The translations under genes were made by a program, and so were the position numbers. This document shows positions 27,810 to 36,522 of a DNA stretch of 64,000 bases, in pieces. A model generated the notes under the pieces. That model was not told the DNA's origin. It did not search any database and saw nothing but the letters and a program-made list of their open reading frames with translations. How positions within the stretch are numbered: position 1 is the stretch's first letter; every line of letters begins with the position of its first letter. Origin of the DNA: Vulcanimicrobiia bacterium. Its GTDB lineage: Bacteria; Eremiobacterota; Eremiobacteria; Baltobacterales; Baltobacteraceae. The stretch covers positions 1-64,000 of the forward strand of contig JAMXLG010000047.1 in NCBI GenBank assembly GCA_024281135.1. Direction: 5' to 3'.

Positions 27810-29086
27810 AACCCGTTGCCGTTAACAGCATGGACGTCGTACGGCCGCGCCGCACGTCGGTTCCACGCGTCGGTATTGTGGTCGCAGCGGGCATCGTGTT
27901 TCTGATCGCAACGGCACTCGCGCTGCTCTCGCTGACGCGCAGCTCAGAGAGTGGGCCCGCTGTCGATCGTTCGACGGTCGTTACCGATGTCGCGCGCCTC
28001 GGGACACTCCAGCGATCGATTTCCGCGTCGGGGACTCTTGCGGCGGAGAACATTCGCGTGGTTGCAGCCGCACAGGCCGGCGTCGTGGAGACCGTCTTCG
28101 TAAAGCCCGGCGCGCAAGTCGAGACCGGCACTCCGATCGCGCAGCTCTCAAACCCCGATCTCGAAGCCGATGTGACCTCCGCGCGGTCGAACGTTGAGGT
28201 CGCCGGCGCGCAATTTGCAAGCGTGGAACAACAAGCGAAAGCCTCCGCGCTCTCGACGCGGTCATCGTTCGTTTCGGCTCGTGCACAGGCACAAGAGGAC
28301 GACACGAACCTTCGAAGCCTGCAGTATCTGCATCAAAACGGTTTCATCGCCGATGCAACGGTGCGCATTGCGGACATCAAGGCGAGTCAATCTTCGTCGC
28401 AACTCGATGTTGCGCGTTCGCAGATCGCCGTTGATGCCGCTGAACAAACAGCGAAGATTGCGCAAGCGCGTTCGCAACTCGATCAAGCCGAAGCGCAACT
28501 CAAGGCGAAGGAAGCTGAAGTCGACGCCCTGCTCGTGCGTGCACGGACACCAGGGGTCGTGCAATCCGTCGCGGTGGATCCCGGAGCCCGGGTCGAGGCG
28601 GGCGCCGAACTCGCTCGTGTTGCCGATCAACGTGATCTCAAAGCGATATTGGAAGTCGCCGAAGGGCAAGTGCATAGCGTCAACATCGGGATGCCGGTTC
28701 GTGTCGATACCGGCAACGGAACGGTGAACGGCCGCGTGGTGCGCATCGCTCCGGCTGCCCAGAACGGGAGTGTCGCAGTCGATGTCGTCTTCTCCGGAGC
28801 GCTGCCGCCCGGCGCGCGCCCGGATCTCAATGTCGACGGGACCATCGATCTCGAAACGCTTCGTAATGTGATATCGATTGCGCGTCCGGCGGGTGCATCC
28901 GACGACACCGCGGTCGGACTGTATCGCGTCGATCGCGGCTCGAACGCCGCGCATCTCGTCAACGTTCGTCTCGGCCACGGCTCGACCGACCGCGTTGAAG
29001 TGGTTTTCGGGCTGCAGGCCGGCGACACAGTTATTGTTTCTGACACCTCCGCGTTCGGCGGAGCGCCATCGCTTCGTCTCCACTAG
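27806..29086 (+). CDS. Periplasmic membrane-fusion (HlyD/MacA-like) protein
   Basis: 426-aa adaptor with an N-terminal anchor helix (about 22-44), a lipoyl/barrel-sandwich half (VVAAAQAGVVETVFVKPGAQVETGTPIAQL), a long Ala/Gln-rich coiled coil (about 115-240) and the second lipoyl half plus beta-barrel region. It links an inner-membrane ABC permease to an outer-membrane channel. ATGA overlap with the permease and a 13-nt gap to the ATPase show a single operon. The coiled coil is long enough to reach an outer-membrane partner, but no TolC homologue is seen in this window. Confidence 0.87.
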   Translation: MKPVAVNSMDVVRPRRTSVPRVGIVVAAGIVFLIATALALLSLTRSSESGPAVDRSTVVTDVARLGTLQRSISASGTLAAENIRVVAAAQAGVVETVFVKPGAQVETGTPIAQLSNPDLEADVTSARSNVEVAGAQFASVEQQAKASALSTRSSFVSARAQAQEDDTNLRSLQYLHQNGFIADATVRIADIKASQSSSQLDVARSQIAVDAAEQTAKIAQARSQLDQAEAQLKAKEAEVDALLVRARTPGVVQSVAVDPGARVEAGAELARVADQRDLKAILEVAEGQVHSVNIGMPVRVDTGNGTVNGRVVRIAPAAQNGSVAVDVVFSGALPPGARPDLNVDGTIDLETLRNVISIARPAGASDDTAVGLYRVDRGSNAAHLVNVRLGHGSTDRVEVVFGLQAGDTVIVSDTSAFGGAPSLRLH

Positions 29087-29099
29087 GAAAGGGCGCGTA

Positions 29100-29792
29100 A
29101 TGCTACTTCAACTGACTGGAATCTGTAAGAACTACGTCACCGATGAAGTCGAGACGCGGGCGCTGCGCGACGTCACGCTTTCCATTGAACGCGGCGAGTA
29201 CGTGTCGATCGAAGGTCCCTCGGGTTGCGGAAAATCGACGCTGCTCTCGATCATCGGCTTACTCGATACGCCGTCAAGTGGAAGCTATGCGCTCAACGGG
29301 CATAATGTCGAGTCCTTATCGACCGGAGATCGCGCGGCCATTCGCAACCGGGAAATCGGCTTTATCTTCCAAAACTTCAATTTGATCGGTGACTTGACCG
29401 TTGAAGAGAACATCGAACTTCCGCTCGCATATCGCGGCGTGACAAAAACCGAACGCCGGCGTCGCATCAAGGACGTTATGGAACGCGTCGACATCGGGCA
29501 TCGCGCGCGCCATTATCCTGCACAGCTTTCCGGAGGCCAGCAACAGCGCGTTGCCGTCGCGCGAGCGCTCGCGGGGAATCCCTCCGTCCTTCTGGCGGAC
29601 GAGCCGACGGGGAACTTGGATACTACGAACGGCGATGCCGTTATGGAATTGCTCGCCGAATTGCATGAAGGCGGTTCGACGATTATCATGGTTACACACG
29701 ATCGCCGTTTCGCCAAATATGCAAAACGCACCATCGGATTGCTGGACGGTCGCCTTGCGGAATCAGAGACGCTTGCTGAGGCGTATCTTTAG
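29100..29792 (+). CDS. ABC transporter ATP-binding protein (MacB/LolD type)
   Basis: 230-aa ATPase: Walker A GPSGCGKST, Q-loop FIFQNFNLIGDLTV, signature LSGGQQQRVAVARAL, Walker B VLLADEPTGNLD, H-loop MVTHDRR. This is the LolD/MacB subclass that powers FtsX-type permeases. ATG 29100 is preferred (an earlier frame from 28878 overlaps the adaptor gene and lacks support). It sits directly downstream of the ADOP permease and adaptor, so it is their likely ATPase partner. The operon ends here, at the convergent cyclopropane-synthase gene. Confidence 0.93.
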   Translation: MLLQLTGICKNYVTDEVETRALRDVTLSIERGEYVSIEGPSGCGKSTLLSIIGLLDTPSSGSYALNGHNVESLSTGDRAAIRNREIGFIFQNFNLIGDLTVEENIELPLAYRGVTKTERRRRIKDVMERVDIGHRARHYPAQLSGGQQQRVAVARALAGNPSVLLADEPTGNLDTTNGDAVMELLAELHEGGSTIIMVTHDRRFAKYAKRTIGLLDGRLAESETLAEAYL

Positions 29793-29887
29793 GTCAGTGC
29801 GCGATCAAACGCAAGAACCAATCGTCGACGTCGTAGAGTCGTTGATCGATGCGTTGCTCGAAACGTGCGACGCGCTGGGCTGCGCGC

Positions 29888-31156
29888 TCATTCGTAAAGG
29901 TCGCGACGCGTCATCGGAATATCGACCCGGCCGTTGACGTCCGGTTTCGCGAGCAGTGATTGGAAGACGGCGATATTGCCGGCTTCGAAGTTCACGGCGC
30001 TCGCCGCCATGTACAGGCGCCACACGCGATAGGCCGCCGTGCCGGCGTTCGATTGCGCGACGTCACGATTACGTTCGATGTTTTCTGACCATGCGCGCAG
30101 CGTGCGGGCATAGTGCTCGCGAAGATTCTCAACGTCGCGGATTTCGAAGCCTTCGCGCTCCGCAATTCCTAAAATATCACTGATACACTCAAGATCGCCG
30201 TCGGGAAACACGTAGCGATCGATAAAACCGTTGCGTTGTGCCTTACGACCAGGACTCTGCTCGGTAATCCCGTGGTTGAGAAACAAACCGCCGGGTCGTA
30301 ACGCGGCAAACGCGCATGTGAAATATTCCGGGAGCTGGGTTTGGCCGACATGTTCGACCATGCCGACGCTCGCAATACGATCGAATATCGCGTTGCCAAG
30401 TTCGCGGTAATCGAGCAATTCGACGCGCGCAAGATCCGCTAATCCGAGCGCCTCGATTCGGCGATTCGCGGTCTCGTACTGCACGTGGCTCAGCGTTATT
30501 CCGAGCGCTTGCGCGCCGTTTTGTGCCGCCCGAATGACGAGCGATCCCCAACCGCATCCGATGTCGAGAAATCGCATGCCGGGTTGCAACCGCAGTTTGC
30601 GCAGCACGTGATTTAGTTTCGCGGACTGCGCATCGTCGAGATTGTCGATACCATCGTCAAAGTACGCGCAAGAATACACCAGATCGTGATCTAGGAACGA
30701 CGCGTAGAATTCTACCGGATGATCGTAGTGATAAGAAATTGCGGCACGGTCGCGTTCGAGTGAATGCCGTTTACCGTTGAAGTGTGGATGCTGCGGCGCA
30801 GGGCGCGATTCACGCGGAAGTTGCGCGAGAAGAAGCGCGATACGCGCCGTCTGTAATGCGGACCGATCGGTATTCGCGGCGTTCATGAGCGCGATGGCCG
30901 CGCAGAGATCGCCATCGATGCCTAGCGACCCGTCGACGAACGCCGTGCCCGCGTTGAGATCGACCGGAGGTGCGAATGCGTTGCGAAGCGCGCCGGGAGA
31001 ATTTAGGCAGAAGATAAAATCGCGTCGCGCCGTCTTGCTGGGACGGACAGTGCCGTCCCACAAGCGCACGTCGAAATCACGGAGGTAGCGGTCGCCGAAA
31101 ACGGCTTCGAGAACGGCGAGCGTACGGGAAGTAGCAGTAGTATCCTCGCGCACCAT
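29888..31156 (-). CDS. Cyclopropane-fatty-acyl-phospholipid synthase family methyltransferase
   Basis: 422-aa SAM-dependent enzyme: N-terminal region with FCLNSPGALRNAF, then the Rossmann methyltransferase domain with LDIGCGWGSLVIRAAQNGAQ (SAM motif near residue 205) and the lipid-active YFTCAFAALRPGGLF region. This family methylates or cyclopropanates acyl chains of membrane lipids. Same strand as nagA (9-nt gap), so it may belong to the same transcript. The 95 nt between it and the ABC ATPase gene hold no structure I can identify. Confidence 0.87.
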   Translation of the reverse strand: MVREDTTATSRTLAVLEAVFGDRYLRDFDVRLWDGTVRPSKTARRDFIFCLNSPGALRNAFAPPVDLNAGTAFVDGSLGIDGDLCAAIALMNAANTDRSALQTARIALLLAQLPRESRPAPQHPHFNGKRHSLERDRAAISYHYDHPVEFYASFLDHDLVYSCAYFDDGIDNLDDAQSAKLNHVLRKLRLQPGMRFLDIGCGWGSLVIRAAQNGAQALGITLSHVQYETANRRIEALGLADLARVELLDYRELGNAIFDRIASVGMVEHVGQTQLPEYFTCAFAALRPGGLFLNHGITEQSPGRKAQRNGFIDRYVFPDGDLECISDILGIAEREGFEIRDVENLREHYARTLRAWSENIERNRDVAQSNAGTAAYRVWRLYMAASAVNFEAGNIAVFQSLLAKPDVNGRVDIPMTRRDLYE

Positions 31157-31165
31157 ACCGTCGAG

Positions 31166-32317
31166 CTATGACGCGAGACTCTTAGTTCCCTCGTGTAATC
31201 CGTAGACCACGTCGCCGCCGACCATGGTCCCCACGATGTTGTAATCTTCGTCCCAGAAGGAGAGATCGGCGCGCATGCCTGGCGCGATGCGGCCTATCTC
31301 CGCTTCAAGGCGGAGCAGTTTTGCGGGCGCATGCGTCGCGCCCATCACAGCTTGAGCGAACGAAATCTCGGCGTACGACATATAGTTACGTACGGCTTGG
31401 TCGATTCGCAACGCGCTGCCGGCAATCGTGCCGTTGGCGTCGCGCATGACACCGCCTTCGACGTGGTAACTCGGATCGGCGGGCGGCATATTGTCGGTAG
31501 CGAGCACGACGCGATCGCCGACCGTGCGGTAAAGAATATCGACCATGACCGGCGAGACGTGATACCCGTCGCTGATCAATTGCACGAGCGTGCGCCGGTC
31601 CTGAATAAACGCTGCCAGAATCGACGGATCGCGGTGGATGAGCGGCGGCATGCCGTTGAATGCATGCGTGAGCGAACGGAAACCGAGCCCGATCGCAAGC
31701 ATGCCTTCGCGATATCGCGCAGCCGTGTGCCCGGCGGAGCAAACGACGCCGTGTTCGAGAAAAACGCGCATCGCGTCGGCTGCGCCCTCGATCTCGGGCG
31801 CCATCGTGACGATGAGACAGCCGCCTTTGCACGCGTCAATCATCTCTTTAGCGTGCGCGGCCGATGCTGGAAGCAGCCACTCCGGACGATGTACGCCGCG
31901 GAACTTTGGATTGAGAAATGGTCCTTCGAAATGGACGCCCAAACAACGCGCGCCGCGCGGACCATCTTCTTCGAGATCGTGCGCGGCATCGACGATCTCC
32001 GACGCTGCGTGCAACATCGATTCGAACGGTGCCGTCATCACGCCGGCAACGAATGCAGTCGCACCTATGCGCGCGTATTCGGTCGCCGCAATTGGAACGG
32101 CGTTGCCTTGATCGCGGTTGAACAGCATATCGGCAGCGCCGTTAGTGTGAACGTCGATCAGTCCAGGCGCGATGCTCGTTCCCGATGGGAGAGGACGATC
32201 GCTCGGCCCATCGGCCGGAAGAACTGCGGTGATACGTCCGCTTTCAATTTGAACGCGTCCATACGTTGACGTTCCGTCACCGACCGCAAGTAGAGCTGGT
32301 CCAAGCGTGATGCTCAT
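31166..32317 (-). CDS. nagA: N-acetylglucosamine-6-phosphate deacetylase
   Basis: 383-aa amidohydrolase removing acetyl from GlcNAc-6-phosphate. Seen: the N-terminal cage motif DVHTNGAADMLF, metal motif HFEGPF, SAGHTAA, THAFNGM, DGYHV, and the catalytic ATDNMP. Start ATG 32317; a long upstream extension (to 32803) would overlap the dynamin-like gene and is not supported. In the order phosphomannomutase, GTPase, nagA, methyltransferase on the minus strand, it suggests amino-sugar recycling linked to the cell envelope. Confidence 0.91.
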   Translation of the reverse strand: MSITLGPALLAVGDGTSTYGRVQIESGRITAVLPADGPSDRPLPSGTSIAPGLIDVHTNGAADMLFNRDQGNAVPIAATEYARIGATAFVAGVMTAPFESMLHAASEIVDAAHDLEEDGPRGARCLGVHFEGPFLNPKFRGVHRPEWLLPASAAHAKEMIDACKGGCLIVTMAPEIEGAADAMRVFLEHGVVCSAGHTAARYREGMLAIGLGFRSLTHAFNGMPPLIHRDPSILAAFIQDRRTLVQLISDGYHVSPVMVDILYRTVGDRVVLATDNMPPADPSYHVEGGVMRDANGTIAGSALRIDQAVRNYMSYAEISFAQAVMGATHAPAKLLRLEAEIGRIAPGMRADLSFWDEDYNIVGTMVGGDVVYGLHEGTKSLAS

Positions 32318-32348
32318 TGCCGGAAGGCCCCGTTCGACGCGCCGGTCC

Positions 32349-35075
32349 TCACCGCCCCTTGCCAAAGAGTCTCGCAAAAAATCCACCTTTATTTTCAGCA
32401 ATGCCGGCAGGAACCGGCATGGGCGACGCTTGCTCTTGTGCAGCGCGCGCGAGGCGCTCCAAGCGCGCCATATGTGCTTCGGCATGTGACTCGAGCGTCG
32501 AGCGCAGCGCTTCGAGCTCGTTCCAACCAGCCGGTGCGCGGTTGTCGCGCTTTGCTTCGTCATACTCGTGCGCTGAAACGACGAAGATGCGCTCCGCCGG
32601 AATGTTACGTTCGTGTAAATACTCCTGGGCGAGCTCGACGACATGACGACGTTCGCTCGGTGCTTCGTTATCGGCGATCGTGTGTGCGAAGAGCATCGGC
32701 TTGTTGAATTCGGAGACACGTTCGTAGAGCGTGAGTTCTCGATCGGAGAGCTGACGTGAGAAGAGGCAGAGCACTTCGCTTGCGTGCGATGCAACGACCA
32801 CATTCACATCTTCGGCCGAGGGATCGCCGGAATCAAATGCAGGCGCATGCACGAGCACGAGTTCGCGTGGAAGCGACCACGGCACCAGTACGAGGACCGG
32901 CGACTGCGCGGCTTGTTCCGTTGCCGACTCGAACGGAATTTCGCACCATTGCGCGCTCTCATCGAGACAGTACGCCGTTTCACGTTCGCCGTAGCGTACG
33001 TGAATCGGAAAGCGAACGCTGCCCGCGACGTCGTCCGTCAGCACGGTTCGGCCCGCAAACGCATTGATCAGGCTCGTCTTTCCGCGCCGCAGTGCCCCGA
33101 GTACCGCAACGCGCCAGCGCGAAGGACGCAGTCCTTGGTCGTAGAGCGCGGCGTCGAAGGTTGCATCGTTGCCGGCATGGGCGAGACGAAGAACAGCAGA
33201 CCCGGGATCGGCGGGCGCGATCTCTTCTTCATATTCCATGAAGCTGTCGACGATCTCGCGCACGGACGCGCGTTCGCCTTCGAGCGCGTCACGCTGCTCG
33301 CGTAGCTTCGCTTGGATGACGTCACGCTTGTTCAATTGATGCGCGCCGAGTGCCCGATCGATGCTTCCGACGTCCGAATCGCGCTTCGCGACGACCGCTT
33401 CCGCCAGTCGTTGCGCGAGCTCGTCGAAGATCTGGGCGAGCCGCGCTCCGGTTCGATCCGCAAAGGCGTGTACTTCGGTAGCGAAGCGCGGGAAGATCTC
33501 AGCGCGCAGATCGGCCACCAGCTCGCGCTTCATATAGCCGCCTTGCGGGCGGCTTGCAAAGCGCGTCGAGATGTCATGCACGAGACCGATCGCGGGTCCG
33601 CCGATTGCTTCGAGCACGATCGTCGCCGCAATTGCAGCCGCGACGTCACCGCTCCAAAGGCTCGTTCCCGGTTCGGCACCGAATGCGCGAGCCGCGGTGT
33701 CGTTGCTAGAGAAACGAAACGGTAGAATCTGTTCGGCACGCGCCAGCGCTTCATTCAAGCGCGTAACGAGACGGGAGGCGACGCGGCGAGCGAAGTCGTC
33801 GACGACCGTCGCGACGACGCGGTCGACGATGATGTGCAAGCGCGCGCGATCGCGAAGCCGCGCCACATCGGCTGTATCAAACGCTTGCGAGAGGGCGCGC
33901 TCGAGATCTTCGTCGAGTTCGTTACCCCGATCGTGCACGGCGGTACGCGTTGCGATTCCCGCTTGCAGTAACGCATCGCGTTCCGCGCGCGCACGCTCGT
34001 CGAGCGCTTGCAACGTGGGAACGACTTGGGCACGACGCGCGGTGAGCGCTGCTTCATCAAGAGCAAGCATCGCGTCGTCGGCTGCAATCTGGGCGAGCGC
34101 GTCGTCTATCGCGGTGGAAACGCGTTCGCTCGCGCGGCGCAAACGCGCGCGTCCGGTGCGCCGGATCAGCGACGCGTCGAGTGCGGCGAGAAATCGCGGG
34201 AAGCGGCTCTCGTCGATGGCCTGCTCGTCGTGCGCTAGCATTCCTTCGACGTATTGCCGCGCGGACAGCGCGTAGACGTATGTTCCGGGGGCGTGAATCG
34301 CGGCCATCGTCGAGATGCGCTCGTATGCGTGCTCCCAAGCGGGACGTCCGTCACTCTGCGGCTGCTCCCAGAGATCGATCTTCGTCTGTACGATGAAAAT
34401 CGAGTCGATGTGCTGACGCACGATCCCCAAAAACGACGCATCACCTTCCGTGAACGGCTGCTGCGTATCAATGAGATAGAGCACCGCATCGGCCGTCGGC
34501 AAGAACTGGAGCGTGGCGCGACGGTGCGCCGGATTGATCGACGCGAGTCCCGGCGTATCGGCAACGACGAATCCGCGCTGGAGAAACGGCGAATCGGTTT
34601 TGACGACGACACGGGTTGGTGCGTCGCGCTCATCCTTGGTCGCATCGTGAATCGTGCCGGCGTCGCCGGTGCCGACCGCGATGAAACGGTTCAGACGGTC
34701 AAGTGGAATACGTTCGATCCGGCCGTCTTCAAAGACGGCGTTGGCTTCATCTTGATTGCCGTAGTCGAGTTCGGTGATGGTCGCGGTCGACGGATTGATA
34801 TCGGTCGCAAGCAATCCTACGAGCTGCTTGTTGCCGCCCGCGCTTTCTTCGTAGCGGAACTTGCCGAGCAGCGCGTTGAGCAGAAACGATTTACCGCTGG
34901 AGAACTCACCGACGACCGCGAGAACGAATTTGTCGCGTTCAAGACGCTGCCGCGTGCGCGTTACCGGCCCGCGCCGTTCGTCACCGATGAGGTTCTCGAT
35001 GACGTGCAAACGCGCGACCAATCGGTCGCGCGTCTCTTCGTAGCGACGCATCGCATCGGTGTCTACCCTGGACAC
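32349..35075 (-). CDS. Tandem dynamin-like GTPase with a degenerate second G domain
   Basis: 908-aa protein with two GTPase heads. Head 1: G1 GEFSSGKS (56-63), G3 DTPG (173-176), G4 TKID (231-234), all canonical. Head 2: G1 GALRRGKT (660-667) is intact, but the G3 region reads VHAPAFDSG and the G4 position reads AHTIAD, so the second head lacks standard nucleotide-specificity motifs. Between the heads, about 320-620, lies a long helical region with a hydrophobic patch AAAIAATIVLEAIGGPAIGL (479-498) that could insert into membrane. The C-terminus ends GFFARLFGKGR. Like Bacillus DynA, it is a one-chain double dynamin, probably remodelling or repairing the inner membrane. GTG start 35075; ATG 35051 is an alternative. 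Confidence 0.86.
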   Translation of the reverse strand: MSRVDTDAMRRYEETRDRLVARLHVIENLIGDERRGPVTRTRQRLERDKFVLAVVGEFSSGKSFLLNALLGKFRYEESAGGNKQLVGLLATDINPSTATITELDYGNQDEANAVFEDGRIERIPLDRLNRFIAVGTGDAGTIHDATKDERDAPTRVVVKTDSPFLQRGFVVADTPGLASINPAHRRATLQFLPTADAVLYLIDTQQPFTEGDASFLGIVRQHIDSIFIVQTKIDLWEQPQSDGRPAWEHAYERISTMAAIHAPGTYVYALSARQYVEGMLAHDEQAIDESRFPRFLAALDASLIRRTGRARLRRASERVSTAIDDALAQIAADDAMLALDEAALTARRAQVVPTLQALDERARAERDALLQAGIATRTAVHDRGNELDEDLERALSQAFDTADVARLRDRARLHIIVDRVVATVVDDFARRVASRLVTRLNEALARAEQILPFRFSSNDTAARAFGAEPGTSLWSGDVAAAIAATIVLEAIGGPAIGLVHDISTRFASRPQGGYMKRELVADLRAEIFPRFATEVHAFADRTGARLAQIFDELAQRLAEAVVAKRDSDVGSIDRALGAHQLNKRDVIQAKLREQRDALEGERASVREIVDSFMEYEEEIAPADPGSAVLRLAHAGNDATFDAALYDQGLRPSRWRVAVLGALRRGKTSLINAFAGRTVLTDDVAGSVRFPIHVRYGERETAYCLDESAQWCEIPFESATEQAAQSPVLVLVPWSLPRELVLVHAPAFDSGDPSAEDVNVVVASHASEVLCLFSRQLSDRELTLYERVSEFNKPMLFAHTIADNEAPSERRHVVELAQEYLHERNIPAERIFVVSAHEYDEAKRDNRAPAGWNELEALRSTLESHAEAHMARLERLARAAQEQASPMPVPAGIAENKGGFFARLFGKGR

Positions 35076-35078
35076 GTT

Positions 35079-36440
35079 TTAGGGAGTCCCTTCACCCCGA
35101 ATGAGCTTGAGCGCTTCGTCGCGATGCTTCTCCATCAGCTCCTTCGTGTCGCCCTCGACGTTCAAGCGCAACAGGGGTTCGGTATTCGACGGACGGACGT
35201 TGAGCCACCAATCGGGATACTCGATTGTAATGCCGTCGAGGTGATCGATCTTCGCGTCTTTATAATAATCTTGCAGGCGCTGCAGTGTGCCCGGAACGTC
35301 GGCGACGTGCGAATTGATCTCGCCGGAACGGAAGCGGGTATCGAGCGGCGCAATGATTTGACTGACCGTCTTGTCCGATTCGCTGAAGACTTCAAGGCAC
35401 TGCATGAGCGCGATCATGCCGGAATCGGCATACCAGTTGTCCTTGAAATAGAAATGCCCCGAATGCTCGCCGCCGAAGACGATATCTTGTTCGCGCATCG
35501 TCTTCTTGATGATCGAGTGTCCGACTTGCGAGCGAATCGGAATGCCGCCCGCGGCCTTGACACGCTCGGGCACGCTGTGGCTAACGATCAAGTTGTAGAG
35601 AATCTTCGCGCCGGGATGGGTCTTGAGCGTATTGAGCGCAACGAGCAGCGTCACCGTGCTGCCGTCGATCAAGTCGCCCTTTTCGTCGACGATGAACATG
35701 CGGTCCGCATCGCCGTCGAACGCGACGCCGATATCGCAGCCGTGTTTGCGCACCGCGGCCTGCAGATCGATCATGTTCTCCGGTTCGATCGGACTCGCCG
35801 GATGATTCGGGAACGTGCCGTCGAGTTCGAAGTAGAGCGGGACGACTTCGCACGGAAGCTGCTTGAACACGTGCGGAACCGTCTCACCGGCCATGCCGTT
35901 TCCGGCGTCGATCGCGATCTTGAACGGCTTGACTGCCTTGCGATTGATGAAGGAGAGGCAATGCTCGGCGAAGTCGTCGAGGATATTCTGCTCGGTAATC
36001 TTGCCGGGCTGAGCCGCTGGCGGCGGTAAGGCACCCGAGACGATCTGATCGCGAATGGTCGAAAGACCCGTGTCGAGGGAAATCGCTTCGGCGTTCGCCC
36101 GCGTGAACTTCATACCGTTATATTGGGCGGGATTGTGAGACGCCGTGATCATCACGCCGCCGTCGAATCCGTATTTTCCTACCGCGAAATATAAGGCATC
36201 CGTCGATACCATGCCGATATAAGTGACGTCGGCGCCTGATTCGGTGGCTCCGCGCGCGAAGGCTTCGTAGAGTCGCTCGCCGGAGGGGCGCATATCGCGA
36301 CCGACGACGATGCGCTTTCCGTTGACGAGCGGGACGAAGTAGCGTCCGATGCGGTACGCGATGTCGTCATTGAGCTCTGACGGATAAATTCCGCGGACGT
36401 CGTAGGACTTGAACAGGCCCGGATTTATCTGCATCTGCAT
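35079..36440 (-). CDS. Phosphomannomutase/phosphoglucomutase
   Basis: 453-aa alpha-D-phosphohexomutase interconverting hexose-1- and hexose-6-phosphates for nucleotide-sugar synthesis. Catalytic serine S101 in TASHNPAQYNG, metal-binding DGDADRMF, sugar-binding GEHSGHF and the phosphate-binding RPSNTEPLLR near the C-terminus. Resembles ManB/AlgC. It is the first gene of a minus-strand block with the tandem dynamin, nagA and the cyclopropane synthase; the dynamin gene follows 3 nt after its stop. Confidence 0.91.
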   Translation of the reverse strand: MQMQINPGLFKSYDVRGIYPSELNDDIAYRIGRYFVPLVNGKRIVVGRDMRPSGERLYEAFARGATESGADVTYIGMVSTDALYFAVGKYGFDGGVMITASHNPAQYNGMKFTRANAEAISLDTGLSTIRDQIVSGALPPPAAQPGKITEQNILDDFAEHCLSFINRKAVKPFKIAIDAGNGMAGETVPHVFKQLPCEVVPLYFELDGTFPNHPASPIEPENMIDLQAAVRKHGCDIGVAFDGDADRMFIVDEKGDLIDGSTVTLLVALNTLKTHPGAKILYNLIVSHSVPERVKAAGGIPIRSQVGHSIIKKTMREQDIVFGGEHSGHFYFKDNWYADSGMIALMQCLEVFSESDKTVSQIIAPLDTRFRSGEINSHVADVPGTLQRLQDYYKDAKIDHLDGITIEYPDWWLNVRPSNTEPLLRLNVEGDTKELMEKHRDEALKLIRGEGTP

Positions 36441-36474
36441 GGCTCTAATCGCTTTCGAAAGGGTGAATGTCGTT

Positions 36475-36515
36475 ACCTACGCTCGTGGAAGCAGTGCTAA
36501 CGCTGCGACGTAGGT
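36475..36515 (+). promoter_or_regulatory. Possible 5'-UTR hairpin covering the phosphatase ribosome-binding site
   Basis: ACCTACG (36475-36481) pairs with CGTAGGT (36509-36515), and inside it GCAG (36491-36494) pairs with CTGC (36503-36506). The 3' arm contains AGGT, the only Shine-Dalgarno-like bases before the GTG start at 36523. If transcribed, the fold would mask the ribosome-binding site. The region also separates the divergent phosphomannomutase gene. Confidence 0.38.
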
Positions 36516-36522
36516 CGGTTTG

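Noticed and set aside
29793..29887. Possible small gene between the ABC ATPase and the cyclopropane-synthase genes
   Set aside because: No ribosome-binding site, conserved motif or stem-loop was evident.
32318..32803. N-terminal extension of nagA
   Set aside because: Overlaps the upstream dynamin-like gene on the same strand in another frame and shows no NagA homology; NagA starts at ATG 32317.
34254..36029. 591-codon open frame on the plus strand opposite the dynamin/phosphomannomutase genes
   Set aside because: Antisense to two well-supported genes and without any domain motif.
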